A stretch of 64,000 nt of DNA, taken from the NCBI GenBank assembly GCA_040437565.1, contig JBDOQK010000015.1:124001-188000 (forward strand). The letters are read 5' to 3'. Positions 22,191-33,155 of this stretch are shown piece by piece (within the stretch, counting starts at the first letter, position 1; each line of letters starts with the position of its first letter). A program made the translations under genes and the position numbers. Below the pieces are notes generated by a model, which saw nothing but the letters and a program-made list of their open reading frames with translations, was not told the DNA's origin and searched no databases. This DNA is from Albugo candida. Its lineage: Eukaryota > Oomycota > Peronosporomycetes > Albuginales.

Positions 22191-22741
22191 TGTCAAGAGT
22201 ACGAAGTGTGATCATGTATCACAGACCTATGCAATGAGAGACATCCTTCACGCTTCCTCGTAGCCTGGAAAACGAGAAAAGGTACATCCGATCGACTTGT
22301 CTGCTCCTATGTTCACCTGAAGTACAAAATGCATGCTTTAGTGCAGTAGAGCTTAGGTGTGATGTTTATTTTCAAAGCACATTGCTAGGAGTTTGTATCA
22401 CTTGTATGTCACAAANNNNNNNNNNNNNNNNNNNNNNNNNNNNNNNNNNNNNNNNNNNNNNNNNNNNNNNNNNNNNNNNNNNNNNNNNNNNNNNNNNNNN
22501 NNNNNNNNNNNNNNNTGTCAAGAGTACGAAGTGTGATCATGTATCACAGACCTATGCAATGAGAGACATCCTTCACGCTTCGTCGTAGCCTGGAGAACGA
22601 GAGAAGGTACATCCGATCGACTTGTTTGCTCCTATGTTCACCTGAAGTACTAAATGCATGCTTTAGTGCAGTAGATGCTTAGGTGTGATGTTTATTTTCA
22701 AAGCACATTGCTAGGAGTTTGTATCACTTGTATGTCACAAA
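22191..22741. repeat. About 225-bp direct duplication around an N gap, with mismatches
   Basis: 22191-22415 and 22516-22741 align end to end with about six substitutions and a 1-bp indel (for example cttcctcg/cttcgtcg and gtagagctt/gtagatgctt). The divergence suggests two haplotypes rather than a plain contig overlap. Confidence 0.85.
22416..22515. other. Assembly gap, 100 N
   Basis: Placeholder gap between two near-identical flanks. Confidence 1.
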
Positions 22742-23265
22742 ATGCATCCAGTCTATTCCACCAAGCCGCCATGTAAACAAGAACGATCACCGATACACAT
22801 CAAGGTGGTACGAAAATCCTGAGTTAGCTAATTTGACCACATCTATTCTACACCTGGCTAAGCTGTTCTATGTGGCTAGTGATAGGCGTTTTTCGTGTCC
22901 CATATCTAAAGCAGTGAGTTGTAAGCTATTGACGCAGCAACGAGTAGAACATCTTCGTTGGTGAGATCGTTTGCAGAGCTCTGTAGCTCGATCAGTGAAG
23001 TCTCGCTGTTATAATGAGCACCTACGAGACTAGTGTTCATCGTTTATCTTTGTTCCTTTCCACCCATCACGTATCCGCTTGAAGTATAACCCGTCTCGCT
23101 CTCAGCAAAATGAAAGCCTCGACAACTTCTTGATGAAGGGGTTTCGCTAAGCTTTGTGCCACGGAGGAGAATGTGCAGTAGCGCAGCTATGAAAGAGAGT
23201 TAATGGATATAACGTGTAATATCTGTGCCTGTAGAAATGCCTATACGCAGCCTCAAAGGTGCTTC

Positions 23266-23436
23266 ATGTCGTTCGAGTTCTTTCCCGCTCGCAAAGGCTC
23301 CAAAGCCCTTGAAGAGAGCCTATTACCTTTCAATGCGTACGATGTAATAACTTTCGGAGGGGACGATCGCGAACTCCGCAAACGTTGGTGCGGAATAAGA
23401 AGATTGCCAGTAATAATGACATACCAGAGAGCTTGA
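23266..23436 (+). pseudogene. Probable N-terminal fragment of a methylenetetrahydrofolate reductase
   Basis: The frame from 23266 reads MSFEFFPARKGSKALEESL then NAYDVITFGGDD. This resembles the MTHFR/MetF N-terminal strand SFEFFPPK...L...PDFVSVTYGA. After about 30 residues the resemblance ends and the frame runs to a stop at 23434-23436. I see no continuation of the barrel in any nearby frame. It is probably a decayed gene scrap; chance similarity of about 30 residues cannot be excluded. Confidence 0.38.
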
Positions 23437-24499
23437 TACAAACCTTTTCACCGCTCGCCGTTGGGTTTTTCTCAGAAATCTGCGCAAACATATTTCCTTT
23501 CGAAATTGGAAGACCATGAGCCCACACAGCATTAGTGTGCAGAAATTCAGCTCACTGCATTCCAGCCGCATAAGGTCAATGTCAGGTTAACTCTAGGATT
23601 TGGCATGGACTGCATTGCAGCCAAACAGATTTATTCGGATTATGATAGATTTCTTCACGTCACATTCCCTCCGCATCGAGTGGAAGCATACCCGCAGCCA
23701 TAGAAGAGTGCAGTTTGTACAATCTACGAGCTAAGGCATGATGAGTAGCAACCTCCCTTGTCGCTTTAGCTCAGTATTGACATGTCTGGGGCCAGTGCTC
23801 ATATCCGCTGCAGCGAAAACGTTTGGTACCTCTTATCCGTTGTATGACTCTGGCTTCCATTGTAATCTTGTTCTTCGTTTCCGAAGAATTTCTTATTATG
23901 AATGCTTTCAATACGTCTGCGTATCCTCGATAAAATATATTTAGTTGCTTGTCTCAGTTCCAACGTGTACACTTGGTGAATCTTGCTATGATGACTTCGT
24001 ACATTTCTGACTACAACGCTAAGATTTTCGCTCCATCAGTGCTCAAAAGTTTGCGTAAGGATCGGATACAAATCGGCATTTTGCACATATATTATATACA
24101 TTGATCGCAGGTGGATTTGTTTACATGAAAAAGATACTATCTCACAAATCCAATGCGCATACTGACAAGGTCACGCTAGATGTATCAAGGCGAAGGTTCG
24201 GTCTCGGCTGGGGTAGTACTGAACACCGACCAAGAAGTCTTATGATACAGTTGAGACATGGTTATCTTATACCCATGGTCGTCATTTGCTTACCGCGAAA
24301 CGGAGCCAGCTATCTCCTGGTATAAATTTAATGACGATCGAGACTCGGACTCTGCAGCTGGTACGATGGCAGCCAATCTCAATCAGTAGTGTTCTAAGAA
24401 AGTCACACAGGAAAGATGAGATCTACACGCATCATAAATATCACACGACACAGAATAGACCGTTAGGATGCGAGGTATATCGAGTTTTGGAGTGTCTTA

Positions 24500-25767
24500 A
24501 TGCTGATTTTATCTGGTGTTGTCTGCATTGCCTTGTTGTTGGGTCTTTGGGATAGATTTATTCTCTCAGGAAAGTTTCTGTCAGACCCCAAGTCAAGAGT
24601 AGAAGAGGAAAAGTATTTCAGCGAAAATTACTATGTTGCTAGAAAACTATTCCGAGAGAAAGCGCGGGAAGCTGACGCGAAATCATATAGCTATCCACTG
24701 AATACAGCGCATTTTGATTTGACAGTGGATTTTGCGGTGTTTAGACAATCTAAAACAAAAGCACTGCTGCATATCTCGGGCACGCACGGAGTGGAAGGAT
24801 TCGCTGGAAGTGCGATACAGACTGCACTGTTGGAACGATCAAAAAATTTGAAGCTTGACACAGATAATCCGACACTTATTTTCGTTCACGCGTTGAATCC
24901 TTACGGGTACGCCCAGGTGAGCTTGGGATATGGTTAGATGTGAGCATCTTTTCTTACTTGACGCTGATGTAGCTCCGACGTTTTAATGAGCATAATGTGG
25001 ATCTGAATCGGAATTATCTCTCTCAGGAAGAGTTTGATACAGCAATGAAGAAAGATCCAAACGCAAATGGATACATGAATATCGACTATCTACTAAATCC
25101 GACAGCATTTCCCACTCTAAGAAAAAACTTTTGGTTAAACGCTTTCGTCCTGCTTATGTCGAATAAGTATGATGTGTTAAAGCGTTCCATTGTTAGCGGA
25201 AATTATCATTATCCCAGATCAATCTTCTTTGGAGGTTTCGAGAAAGAAGCAAGTTTAGTTATCTTGGAGAATTTTTTAAAAGTCGAGATGAATCTAAATG
25301 AGATACGACAATTCTGTGTCATCGATGTACACACTGGCTTGGGTCCAGCTGGCTACGATTCACTTCAGTTATCCGGACCTAGTGATGGAAAACTCGGAAT
25401 GCAGGTTTTCAAGGATAAAGAAGATCAGGAAAGACTACACACGGGACGGAATGCAGGAGCTTTCACAGGGTATGAACATGCAAGTGGATACATTACCACT
25501 GGGGTAGCCGCACTATTGCCAGAAAACACTACTGGGCTATATGTGACTCAGGAATTTGGAACAGTCAACAGCATCCTCGTGCTAAAAGCAACAATCGAAG
25601 AAAACATGATCTATCATCATTTCCCTTTTCTGAGGCTTTCGTATGCCGAAAAACTACGCGATGTATTTTACTTGCATCAAAGCGTCTTCTGGAAACAGTG
25701 TATTATTACTCGGGGATTGGCGGTGTTTGATCAGCTATACGGAAGTCTACTTTTGAATCAACAATAA
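24500..25767 (+). CDS. DUF2817 family, M14-carboxypeptidase-like zinc hydrolase with N-terminal membrane anchor
   Basis: Two exons around a 56-nt intron (24917-24972). ATG 24500 opens a hydrophobic stretch of about 18 residues (LILSGVVCIALLLGL), an uncleaved anchor or signal peptide. The catalytic region shows HISGTHGVEGFAGSAIQ (HxxE zinc-ligand type), then VDLNRNYLS (substrate-arginine type NRN) and CVIDVHTGLGPAGYDSL. The histidine in DVHTG is the probable third ligand. YVTQEFGTV gives the C-terminal glutamate. This order defines DUF2817, which is related to zinc carboxypeptidases and AstE/aspartoacylase. The substrate is unknown. The gene stands alone between two gene-poor regions. Confidence 0.85.
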
Positions 25768-28498
25768 GGTGTTAACAAAGATTGTGTGAGTCCCTGGCCT
25801 TTAGGAAAAAACGATGCAGCTTATCCGCTGAGATGAGAAATACTTGCGCTGGTAGGAAGGGTATAGATCGTTTTGTAGAAGGGAAGATGCCTTATAGTTA
25901 ATTGTGCGTTGCCTTTACAATGATAATTTGATTTCTATTTTACTCAATCTCTAAGCAGCAATATCAACCTGCAGTTCCCTTCGCATCATGCTTTTAAAAC
26001 CTTGTTATGGCAAACATGAACACGATATTTTTAGGAAAAAAAGAAAACGAACTTGACCGAGAGCATGATTCTCGTCCCATCACAATTTTTGTTGCGTCGC
26101 CACTACTTTGCGTCTCGAAACAAGGTGCTTCTACAGATGGTACTCTAATGCAGCCATTTTCTCTTGTGTTCGACTATCTATGTGCAAGCCACATGAGAGG
26201 GTACGGCTTGATATAATCAAGATTTAGTTCAGTGGCGAAGTGAGCTTAATCACTTGATATTTCGATCACGTGCGTTATTATGTTGCTCCCGGAATTTCGT
26301 GTCCCACACGAACTTTCATTCACAAATATCGATATAGACTAGACGCAAGCATCTGCTAGAGCTCAAAAAAGGGCAGGTCCTTTGTAGGACTTAGGCAGGC
26401 GTCAAGTGCCAAATGCTTGAGGTGAATCGCGATCAAGAGATTTGCTCTGCGTAATTTTTAATAGCCGACTGTATTGGCCTTGAGGGCTGAATCAGCGGCA
26501 CCATATAAATGTTTTCTCTATTCGTTCGGGTCGTCTGAGATGATGTAATGATACGCTATAAATTTCTTAGACACTCGACGCATGGTCACGATAGTACACG
26601 AGCAACTAATTTCTAACAATCATCTTGTGCTCTCACGGCACTCATAAGCTGAGTCTCGTCACAGCTCTTTCACAATCCGAAATAGATTCCTAATTTCCTT
26701 TGCTACAATTAAAATGGATCTTGAACGCACATCATTTTGAAGTCAGAAAGCCCATCTTCCCCCAGTTTCAGAAAAACTCCGACAATATCACGTATTTATC
26801 GTGAATACTAGGTCGCCTGACCCGTCCATTCTGACATAGTTGAAGTTATGAAGTCATGTTTGAGTGCCAGAAGTGACTTTAGCCACGACAAGCACAATAT
26901 CATCCATATATGTCAACGTGCTCGATGAAGAATTAATCACTGCATCACTTAGTGCCAGGCTTGGATAGTATCGCTTCACACTTGACTTCACAGTAAAAAG
27001 CGCGCAAAGAGTGTACCGAGCAACGATGCGGCGAGTCGAGATAAGTGTAATGTAAGCAGATAGATGCATATCAGTGTTTGCACAGATGATAAGTTTACGG
27101 ACGTAGCCACCATTTGAATGACGTGTCTAATTGCATGACAAAGCGACAAGAATATGCTGCCAGAGAGTGACCCTTCTCTGGTGGACATCTCCGGAAAACG
27201 CCATCTGCGTGAGCATTAAATTGGCTCAATAGTTGACGTTTCAAAGTATACTATAGTGTGTACAAGCTGAACGGAAGAGGGGATCTATGCAATAAGATAA
27301 ACAATAATGCAGATGCAACTTGACTATTAATTCTCTAACAGCCGTTTGGATGTTTCTACTATATATCCCTCCTTGAACATCTCTGATCAATAGAGTGACC
27401 AGTGTTTCAAGTTCATGAAGGACTGGAGTACATATAGCACCTCAGCGCTATTTCACTATACCACTTATAATCTCTTAATCCACCATATCTCCATGGAAAG
27501 AATCAAGCGTCTTAGATCATTGCTATACAATTGACAATCGCTAGTACATAGATTGGCCCAACTTGTAGGGTAGAGAATTTGCAGTCTACCACATCAATAT
27601 TCATTGCTGCAATTACGTCGTGGAACAGGCATATATGTAATCAAGATACGAGAATACAAGCTGACTTATGAAAGCACGACGGGTACCAGAGAATTGTGTC
27701 GTCGGCCTGAGCAAGTGCACGAGCCCAGTCAAAGAGGGTATTCCACATATGTTATTTATTCCAAATTCTATCATCACGAAGCATCCAGGAAGGTCTGATC
27801 ATCGCTTGGAGAAAAGTCGATCGCCTTGTTGATTTTGTATGACGATAACACGAAAAAGTGATTTCAAGCGCAAAACTTTTGACTTGATGCACATCCCCCT
27901 TAATCGTAACAATACTCAATGCATCCCTGGTAAATCATTGTCACTATATCCTACTTTATTAACAACTTTCAGTGCTCACCGCTCACCGCTCTCGTTCGCC
28001 ATTTCGGCATTGTGCGTAGCTGTGTCAACCACCATTAAATTTTCCTATGAAGTATTTGCTGACGTATATAAGAGTATCGTTTTGATAGTGCGCTTTGTAC
28101 TCAACAGAGTTTTACAGCAATAGCTTTTCTGTATCTCAAAATTAGGCAGAAGTTTACGGCGATAAGCTGAATAAGCTACCACGACTTGCAGTACCCCAAT
28201 TTAAGAATACTGCATTAACATTGATCGGTTCACAGGTAGCGATCAATATTTATCGTGCTTGGATCCATCGCTTAACACACCATTACGCACGATATCAATT
28301 TATAATGAGCAAGCCACGACTCTACAAATTGATTGTCATTAGCTTGTTAACTTGCTAGAACTAGCAAGCCACGTCAGTTTTACTCCAAGTACAGCTTCGG
28401 GCTCTTTATTAGACTTATATATATCCAGCTCAACTCTTTATAAAAGCCTGTGCGGATAGAGTGGCAGTGGCTGATCGTTGCATCACAGTCAACAACTC
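25768..28498. other. Gene-poor interval
   Basis: About 2.7 kb without recognisable host genes. The only protein-like signal is the retroelement scrap on the minus strand near 26.85-27.07 kb. There is a short repeat gcaagccacg at about 28310 and 28364, of no evident function. Confidence 0.55.
26854..27069 (-). mobile_element. Possible reverse-transcriptase scrap of an LTR retroelement (fossil)
   Basis: A short minus-strand stretch contains LTYMDDIVLV. This is the catalytic Y-x-DD box of reverse transcriptases, in a context (serine-rich lead, hydrophobic DDI-V follow-on) most like Copia/Ty1 elements. No long terminal repeats, integrase or other parts were found. The piece is broken and old, and attribution to Copia is tentative. 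Confidence 0.35.
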
Positions 28499-30329
28499 AT
28501 GTCTGGACCAGAAACTTTTTTAGAACAAGGAGTAAAGGAATTGAGTCTCAAAATTCTCGAGTTTGGACAAACTACGTCAATGGAGAAGTTGAAACTGCAA
28601 TGTTTTCTGCAATCCTTTAGTACCACAGTGTATGGTCGCTGCGTTATTGGACTTGGTCGGATGCTGTACTGATACACGTTTATAATGTATTGACCTTGAT
28701 GGAGTTATAGCTGGAGTATTGGACCTGATCATTGCACAAATGAGACAGTTCCTTTCTCTCTCTGATTGCTCATCAACTGAGCATGTGATCGAGACTTTTG
28801 GCAATGTGTGTGTTTTCCGATACTACTCTGTATGCATATATCCTGACTAGGGCTTGTAGTGGATGGATATTCTTGCTAATGCTGTCAGAGATGGTGAAAA
28901 CTCAGATTATCTTGGTTTGTTATTTGTAGAAGACGACTTCTATATAATACGTCATGGTGATAGAGTACTTTCGTAGCCCGCTCCGGAGCACATTGTTTAC
29001 TTGTTGCTTTGATGAATCATGAGAACGATCGCATACAAGATGTCAGTGCTATGTATAGTCGATTTTCGTTGTTTGCGTCAATAATAGTAGTGATAGTGTG
29101 CTGCGAAAGTTGTCACCAACATCATCAATGACACAAATATAAGCTTCCCTCGAAGGTAAGCAGCCCAAATCAATCTTGCATCCTCGTCAGGTCACATTAC
29201 AAGCCTATGTAACCATAGAAATAAAGAAATCGATATTCTGTCATGCAAGTGGCCAGCTATAATTCGACTACCAGCTAATTCCTTTACGAACGAAAACTCA
29301 AACCAAGTCAAAGNNNNNNNNNNNNNNNNNNNNNNNNNNNNNNNNNNNNNNNNNNNNNNNNNNNNNNNNNNNNNNNNNNNNNNNNNNNNNNNNNNNNNNN
29401 NNNNNNNNNNNNNAATCTTGCATCCTCGTCAGGTCACATTACAAGCCTATGTAACCATAGAAATAAAGAAATCGATATTCTGTCATGCAAGTGGCCAGCT
29501 ATAATTCGACTACCAGCTAATTCCTTTACGAACGAAAACTCAAACCAAGTCAAAGACGACTCGGAATATCCGCTACTTCTCAAGAAGATCCGAGGAGAAT
29601 ATGGATCTGACGCTATCTATATACGCCAGGTTACAAAGCGAATGACAGGTCATGCGAAAACTGGTTACTTACTTTGGGGTGCTTCTTTTCTACTTGCACG
29701 ATGGATACAATTGGAGTGGTAAACGTATCATATGCATGTTGAAGAAGCATTCTGACTGGTAAGTGGGTAGGAAACGATTTACTGGAAAGAATGTGCTTGA
29801 AGTTGGTAGTGGTCTTGGCCTTAGTGGCGTTGTCGCCGCCCGGTATGCGTCATTTACCGAGTTGACTGATTACCAAGAGGATACACTCCAGGCGTTGCGG
29901 CATAATGTTGCCCTGAACGATGATTTTATTCGAGAAAATCACTTAGAATTATCAAATCACGTACAGGTCAATCATTTAGATTGGAATCAGTTAGAGAAAT
30001 ACAAAGTTCACGCCAAGCGAGCACATAAGCGAGGAGGATTTGACATTATTATCGCAAGTGACGTAATTTGTGATTCCGATACCGCCGACGGTTTCTTACG
30101 CTGTATTCAAAGTCTCTTGGACCCTGAAGATGGCGTAGCAATTCTACTCAATGCAACCAAGCACAGTCGGTTCGGTGTTGAGTACTTGCACAATTTTCTG
30201 TCCTCTTCCAGCAACAAAGATTTTTTGTACAAGATCGTTCCGCTAAATGAAGATTACCACAACCAGGAATTGTTATCGTACGAGAGCGATGATCTAGAAT
30301 ATGAATTGTATGAATTTAGGCTTCGCTGA
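28499..30329 (+). CDS. ARM-repeat/helical domain joined to a family-16 lysine methyltransferase
   Basis: ATG 28499 opens MSGPETFLEQGVKELSLKIL. Small exons continue in phase: AGVLDLIIAQMRQFLSLSD, WMDILANAVRDGENSDYL, ARSGAHCLLVALMNHENDRI, DCAAKVVTNIIND. Together these resemble armadillo-type helices. NKEIDILSCKWPAIIRLP, YIRQVTKRMTGHAKTGYLLW and GASFLLARWIQLEW lead over a 52-nt intron (29719-29770) to the SAM-binding GKNVLEVGSGLGLSGVVAA. FDIIIASDVICDS and a C-terminal EYELYEFRLR follow, stop 30327-30329. The Methyltransf_16 fold (METTL21/EEF2KMT/EFM group) methylates lysines on chaperones or elongation factors; the substrate here is unknown. A 100-N gap with a 142-bp duplicated flank lies inside. 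The methyltransferase part is secure, the 5' exon chain less so. Confidence 0.78.
29172..29555. repeat. 142-bp direct duplication around an N gap
   Basis: 29172-29313 equals 29414-29555, flanking N. It falls in an exon of the methyltransferase gene. The reading frame is consistent when a single copy is kept. Confidence 0.9.
29314..29413. other. Assembly gap, 100 N
   Basis: Placeholder gap within the ARM/methyltransferase gene. Confidence 1.
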
Positions 30330-30475
30330 GATGTGTAGTCGTTGTAAAACTTTAGAATAAAGCAGCTTCGAAGAACTGAATTTCTACTAGCACAAGGTGT
30401 TTTTTCTGTCTGTCGATCAGACGTAGTGATCGATGAAGACGTATCAAAATGAACATTTGTCAGAAAGAGCGATGA

Positions 30476-30819
30476 TGCTGCATCCAGAATTGGTGTCGAA
30501 CAAGGACACTGCTTGCAATATCCTGATTTGACGTACAAGAACACACCCGATGAGACGCACAAAAGGCAGCACAATAGCACATTATGTGCATATTCGANNN
30601 NNNNNNNNNNNNNNNNNNNNNNNNNNNNNNNNNNNNNNNNNNNNNNNNNNNNNNNNNNNNNNNNNNNNNNNNNNNNNNNNNNNNNNNNNNNNNNNNNTGC
30701 TGCATCCAGAATTGGTGTCGAACAAGGACACTGCTTGCAATATCCTGATTTGACGTACAAGAACACACCCGATGAGACGCACAAAAGGCAGCACAATAGC
30801 ACATTATGTGCATATTCGA
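30476..30819. repeat. 122-bp direct duplication around an N gap
   Basis: 30476-30597 equals 30698-30819. It lies in the short spacer between the methyltransferase stop and the BTB-ankyrin-FYVE start. The second copy contains the ATG used for that gene. Confidence 0.9.
30598..30697. other. Assembly gap, 100 N
   Basis: Placeholder gap just upstream of the BTB-ankyrin-FYVE gene. Confidence 1.
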
Positions 30820-33006
30820 TGAGTTCAAGGAATTTTATCAGAAAAGAACATTGAGCGATGTGACTTTTGTTTTTTCTTCCGCTAAAAACATGAATGCAGC
30901 CTCGAAGGAATCATATACCACACAACGGCATCCAGAGACTACAAATTCAAGCTTAATACCCGCACACCGCTTTATACTTGCATTGAGAAGTGAGCTTTTC
31001 AGATCTCTACTGCAAAATATGGACTGCTGCCACAATCCACAGCATTATCAATTCCCGCTTCGAATACACGTCAACGATACGCCCAAACATGCCTTTTTGG
31101 TTGTACTAAAGTATATGTACTGCAATGATATCGATGATATATTTCAGAGTACGAAGGATTATTCCAAGCCGCACAAAATACTATTCTGGCAAGATATTCT
31201 TAAAGCCGCGTATCGCTATAAAGTGCCGCAGTTGTTGATTGTGTGTGTAAGTCAATTGATTAACCTGATAGAAGAATCAACGGACGAGAACTCTACTGAC
31301 CAAGCGAAAGCTATGAATGCTTTTGAGTTGTTCGTTCTCGCGGATGATCTTCTTATCGACGAGAAGAATAGAAGGCCCTTGAGCGGGAAGTGGAATTATG
31401 ATACACCGATCATTAAACTTCAGGAGAAGTGTATGTTTCAGCTTTCGAATGCGGCTGAAGAGATCATAATGACCTTATTACATGGTGAGACGGGTAGAAA
31501 ATGCCCCACAGATCGTATTTGTAGAATTTTAGACCAGAGATTCGAATCGCCATTCACAAAGGCCGTTCAGTTTCAGTTGAGTCAAGTCGTCCATGAATTA
31601 TTACGTGCTGATGAATCTCTAAACCATATGCCCATGAAAGAGCTTGAGGATGCATTTAAAGTTGCTCTTGAACAAGGCAATGAGCTAATTTTGCGAAGGA
31701 TTCTTGTGAAATCAGATGCGTCTGCTATAGTGTTGACTGATAAGCGGATACCAGTCTTCATGTTGGCGTGTGCATGTGGAAATGCATCATATTGCAAAAG
31801 TCTTGTCCTGAAACGTGGTGTGGACGTGAATGAGACATCATCATTGGAAAATGTAGACAAGATTCTCTTACAGCAGTATGGGTATAGACAAACTCCGCTT
31901 CATATTGCTTGTCGCCATGGCCATGTAAACGTCATCAGCTTCCTACTGGAACATCATGCTAGGCCCAATGACGCGGATTTGGAAGGAAACACGGCATTAC
32001 ACGTTTGCCGTGATGGAGAGAGCGTCAAGACACTCATGGACACAGCAGTTGACCTAGGTGTGAATAGCACTAACATGCGCGATCAAACACCTTTGCATCT
32101 TGCTGCTGCCAACGGGCTAGTGGATGTTGTCTACATATTGCTACAACGAGGGGCTCAACACTCAGCCAAAGACGATCAGGGACAAACACCATTTTTGGCT
32201 GCTGCCGCACATGGTCATATCGAAGTGTGTTCGACCCTATTGAAAGTTTACTCGCACAAATTGAGCATCACTGGATCAAAAGACGGCGTAGACACTACGA
32301 TGGGGCAAGCTTCAGACCCATCTGATATCAATCAAACGGATTTTAAGGGCAATACAGCTTTACATCTTGCTGTAATCTCTACCAGGTGTTCTCATTCATT
32401 ACTGGAACTACTGCTAAAAAATGGAGCCGATCCAAATCAGCTCAACTGGCTCGGCTATACTCCTCTGCACTCGTTCTGTTCGCACAAACGAGGTCCAGCC
32501 GCTGTGGTTGAGCTTTTGGTAAGTTTGGTAATCTTTTTTTAGGCTCTTACTCATACTTGACAATGTAGCTTGAATGGAAAGTAGATATTGACGCACAGGG
32601 TCTGGATGGCAATACAGCATTACATTTCGCTGTGGGTCATGCGTCTGAGACAGTTTCTGTCGCCCTTGTGATTGCAGGAGCACGTGTGGATCTACTGGAC
32701 AAAGCAGGCAGAAGTGTCTTGGATTTGGCAGAACGCACCAACCAGGGCATCATGATAGTTCCTTTGGTTCGCAACATTCTCAAGCCACCAGCTTGGGACA
32801 CACAAAACGTACAAACAAATGATTGTGCATCTTGTCACGTACTTTTCACAGTAACTATGCGACGCCATCACTGCCGTCATTGTGGTCGACCCGTTTGTTA
32901 CAATTGTTCCAGTAATAAAATCGTCATTCCCAAATTCCAAATGCTGAAACCATCACGCGTCTGTGACACTTGTTATGAAGTGTTATCGTTCCAGCGCATT
33001 CTGTAA
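30806..33006 (+). CDS. BTB-ankyrin-FYVE protein (ANKFY1/rabankyrin-5-like)
   Basis: Two exons with one 50-nt intron (32519-32568), about 716 residues. The BTB domain is at residues 1-150 (RTLSDVTFVF, IPAHRFILALRSELFRSLL). A helical middle follows, then at least six ankyrin repeats (RQTPLHIACRHGHVNVISFL, GNTALHVC, QTPLHLAAANGLVDVVYILL, GQTPFLAAAAHGHIEVCSTL, GNTALHLAVIS, GNTALHFAVGH). A C-terminal FYVE zinc finger carries C-x2-C, RRHHCRHCGRPVC and RVCDTC. The R(R)HHCR basic patch binds PI3P, so early-endosome localisation is expected, as for rabankyrin-5 in fluid uptake. ATG 30806 is chosen because an in-frame stop lies just upstream. All zinc ligands look present. Confidence 0.93.
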
Positions 33007-33155
33007 TAGTGCTCAGCATGGAATACATTTCGTTCTATACATCACGTTATCGACCGTACATTTTGAAACTGATACATTTGGGCAGTGTTTTTACTAGTGA
33101 CGTTATCTGCATCTAAAGAACGGTGATTTCGTAACAGAGAACAAAGCAGACTTAA

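Larger units (their letters stand above)
21945..24499. other. Gene-poor interval with N gap
   Basis: About 2.5 kb with only short ORFs, apart from the MTHFR-like scrap noted separately. It includes the 100-N gap and its duplicated flanks. No RNA gene or structured repeat was recognised. Confidence 0.6.

Noticed and set aside
27600-27800. Further retroelement coding sequence near the RT box
   Set aside because: The translated frames show no integrase, RNase H or gag features that I can recognise.
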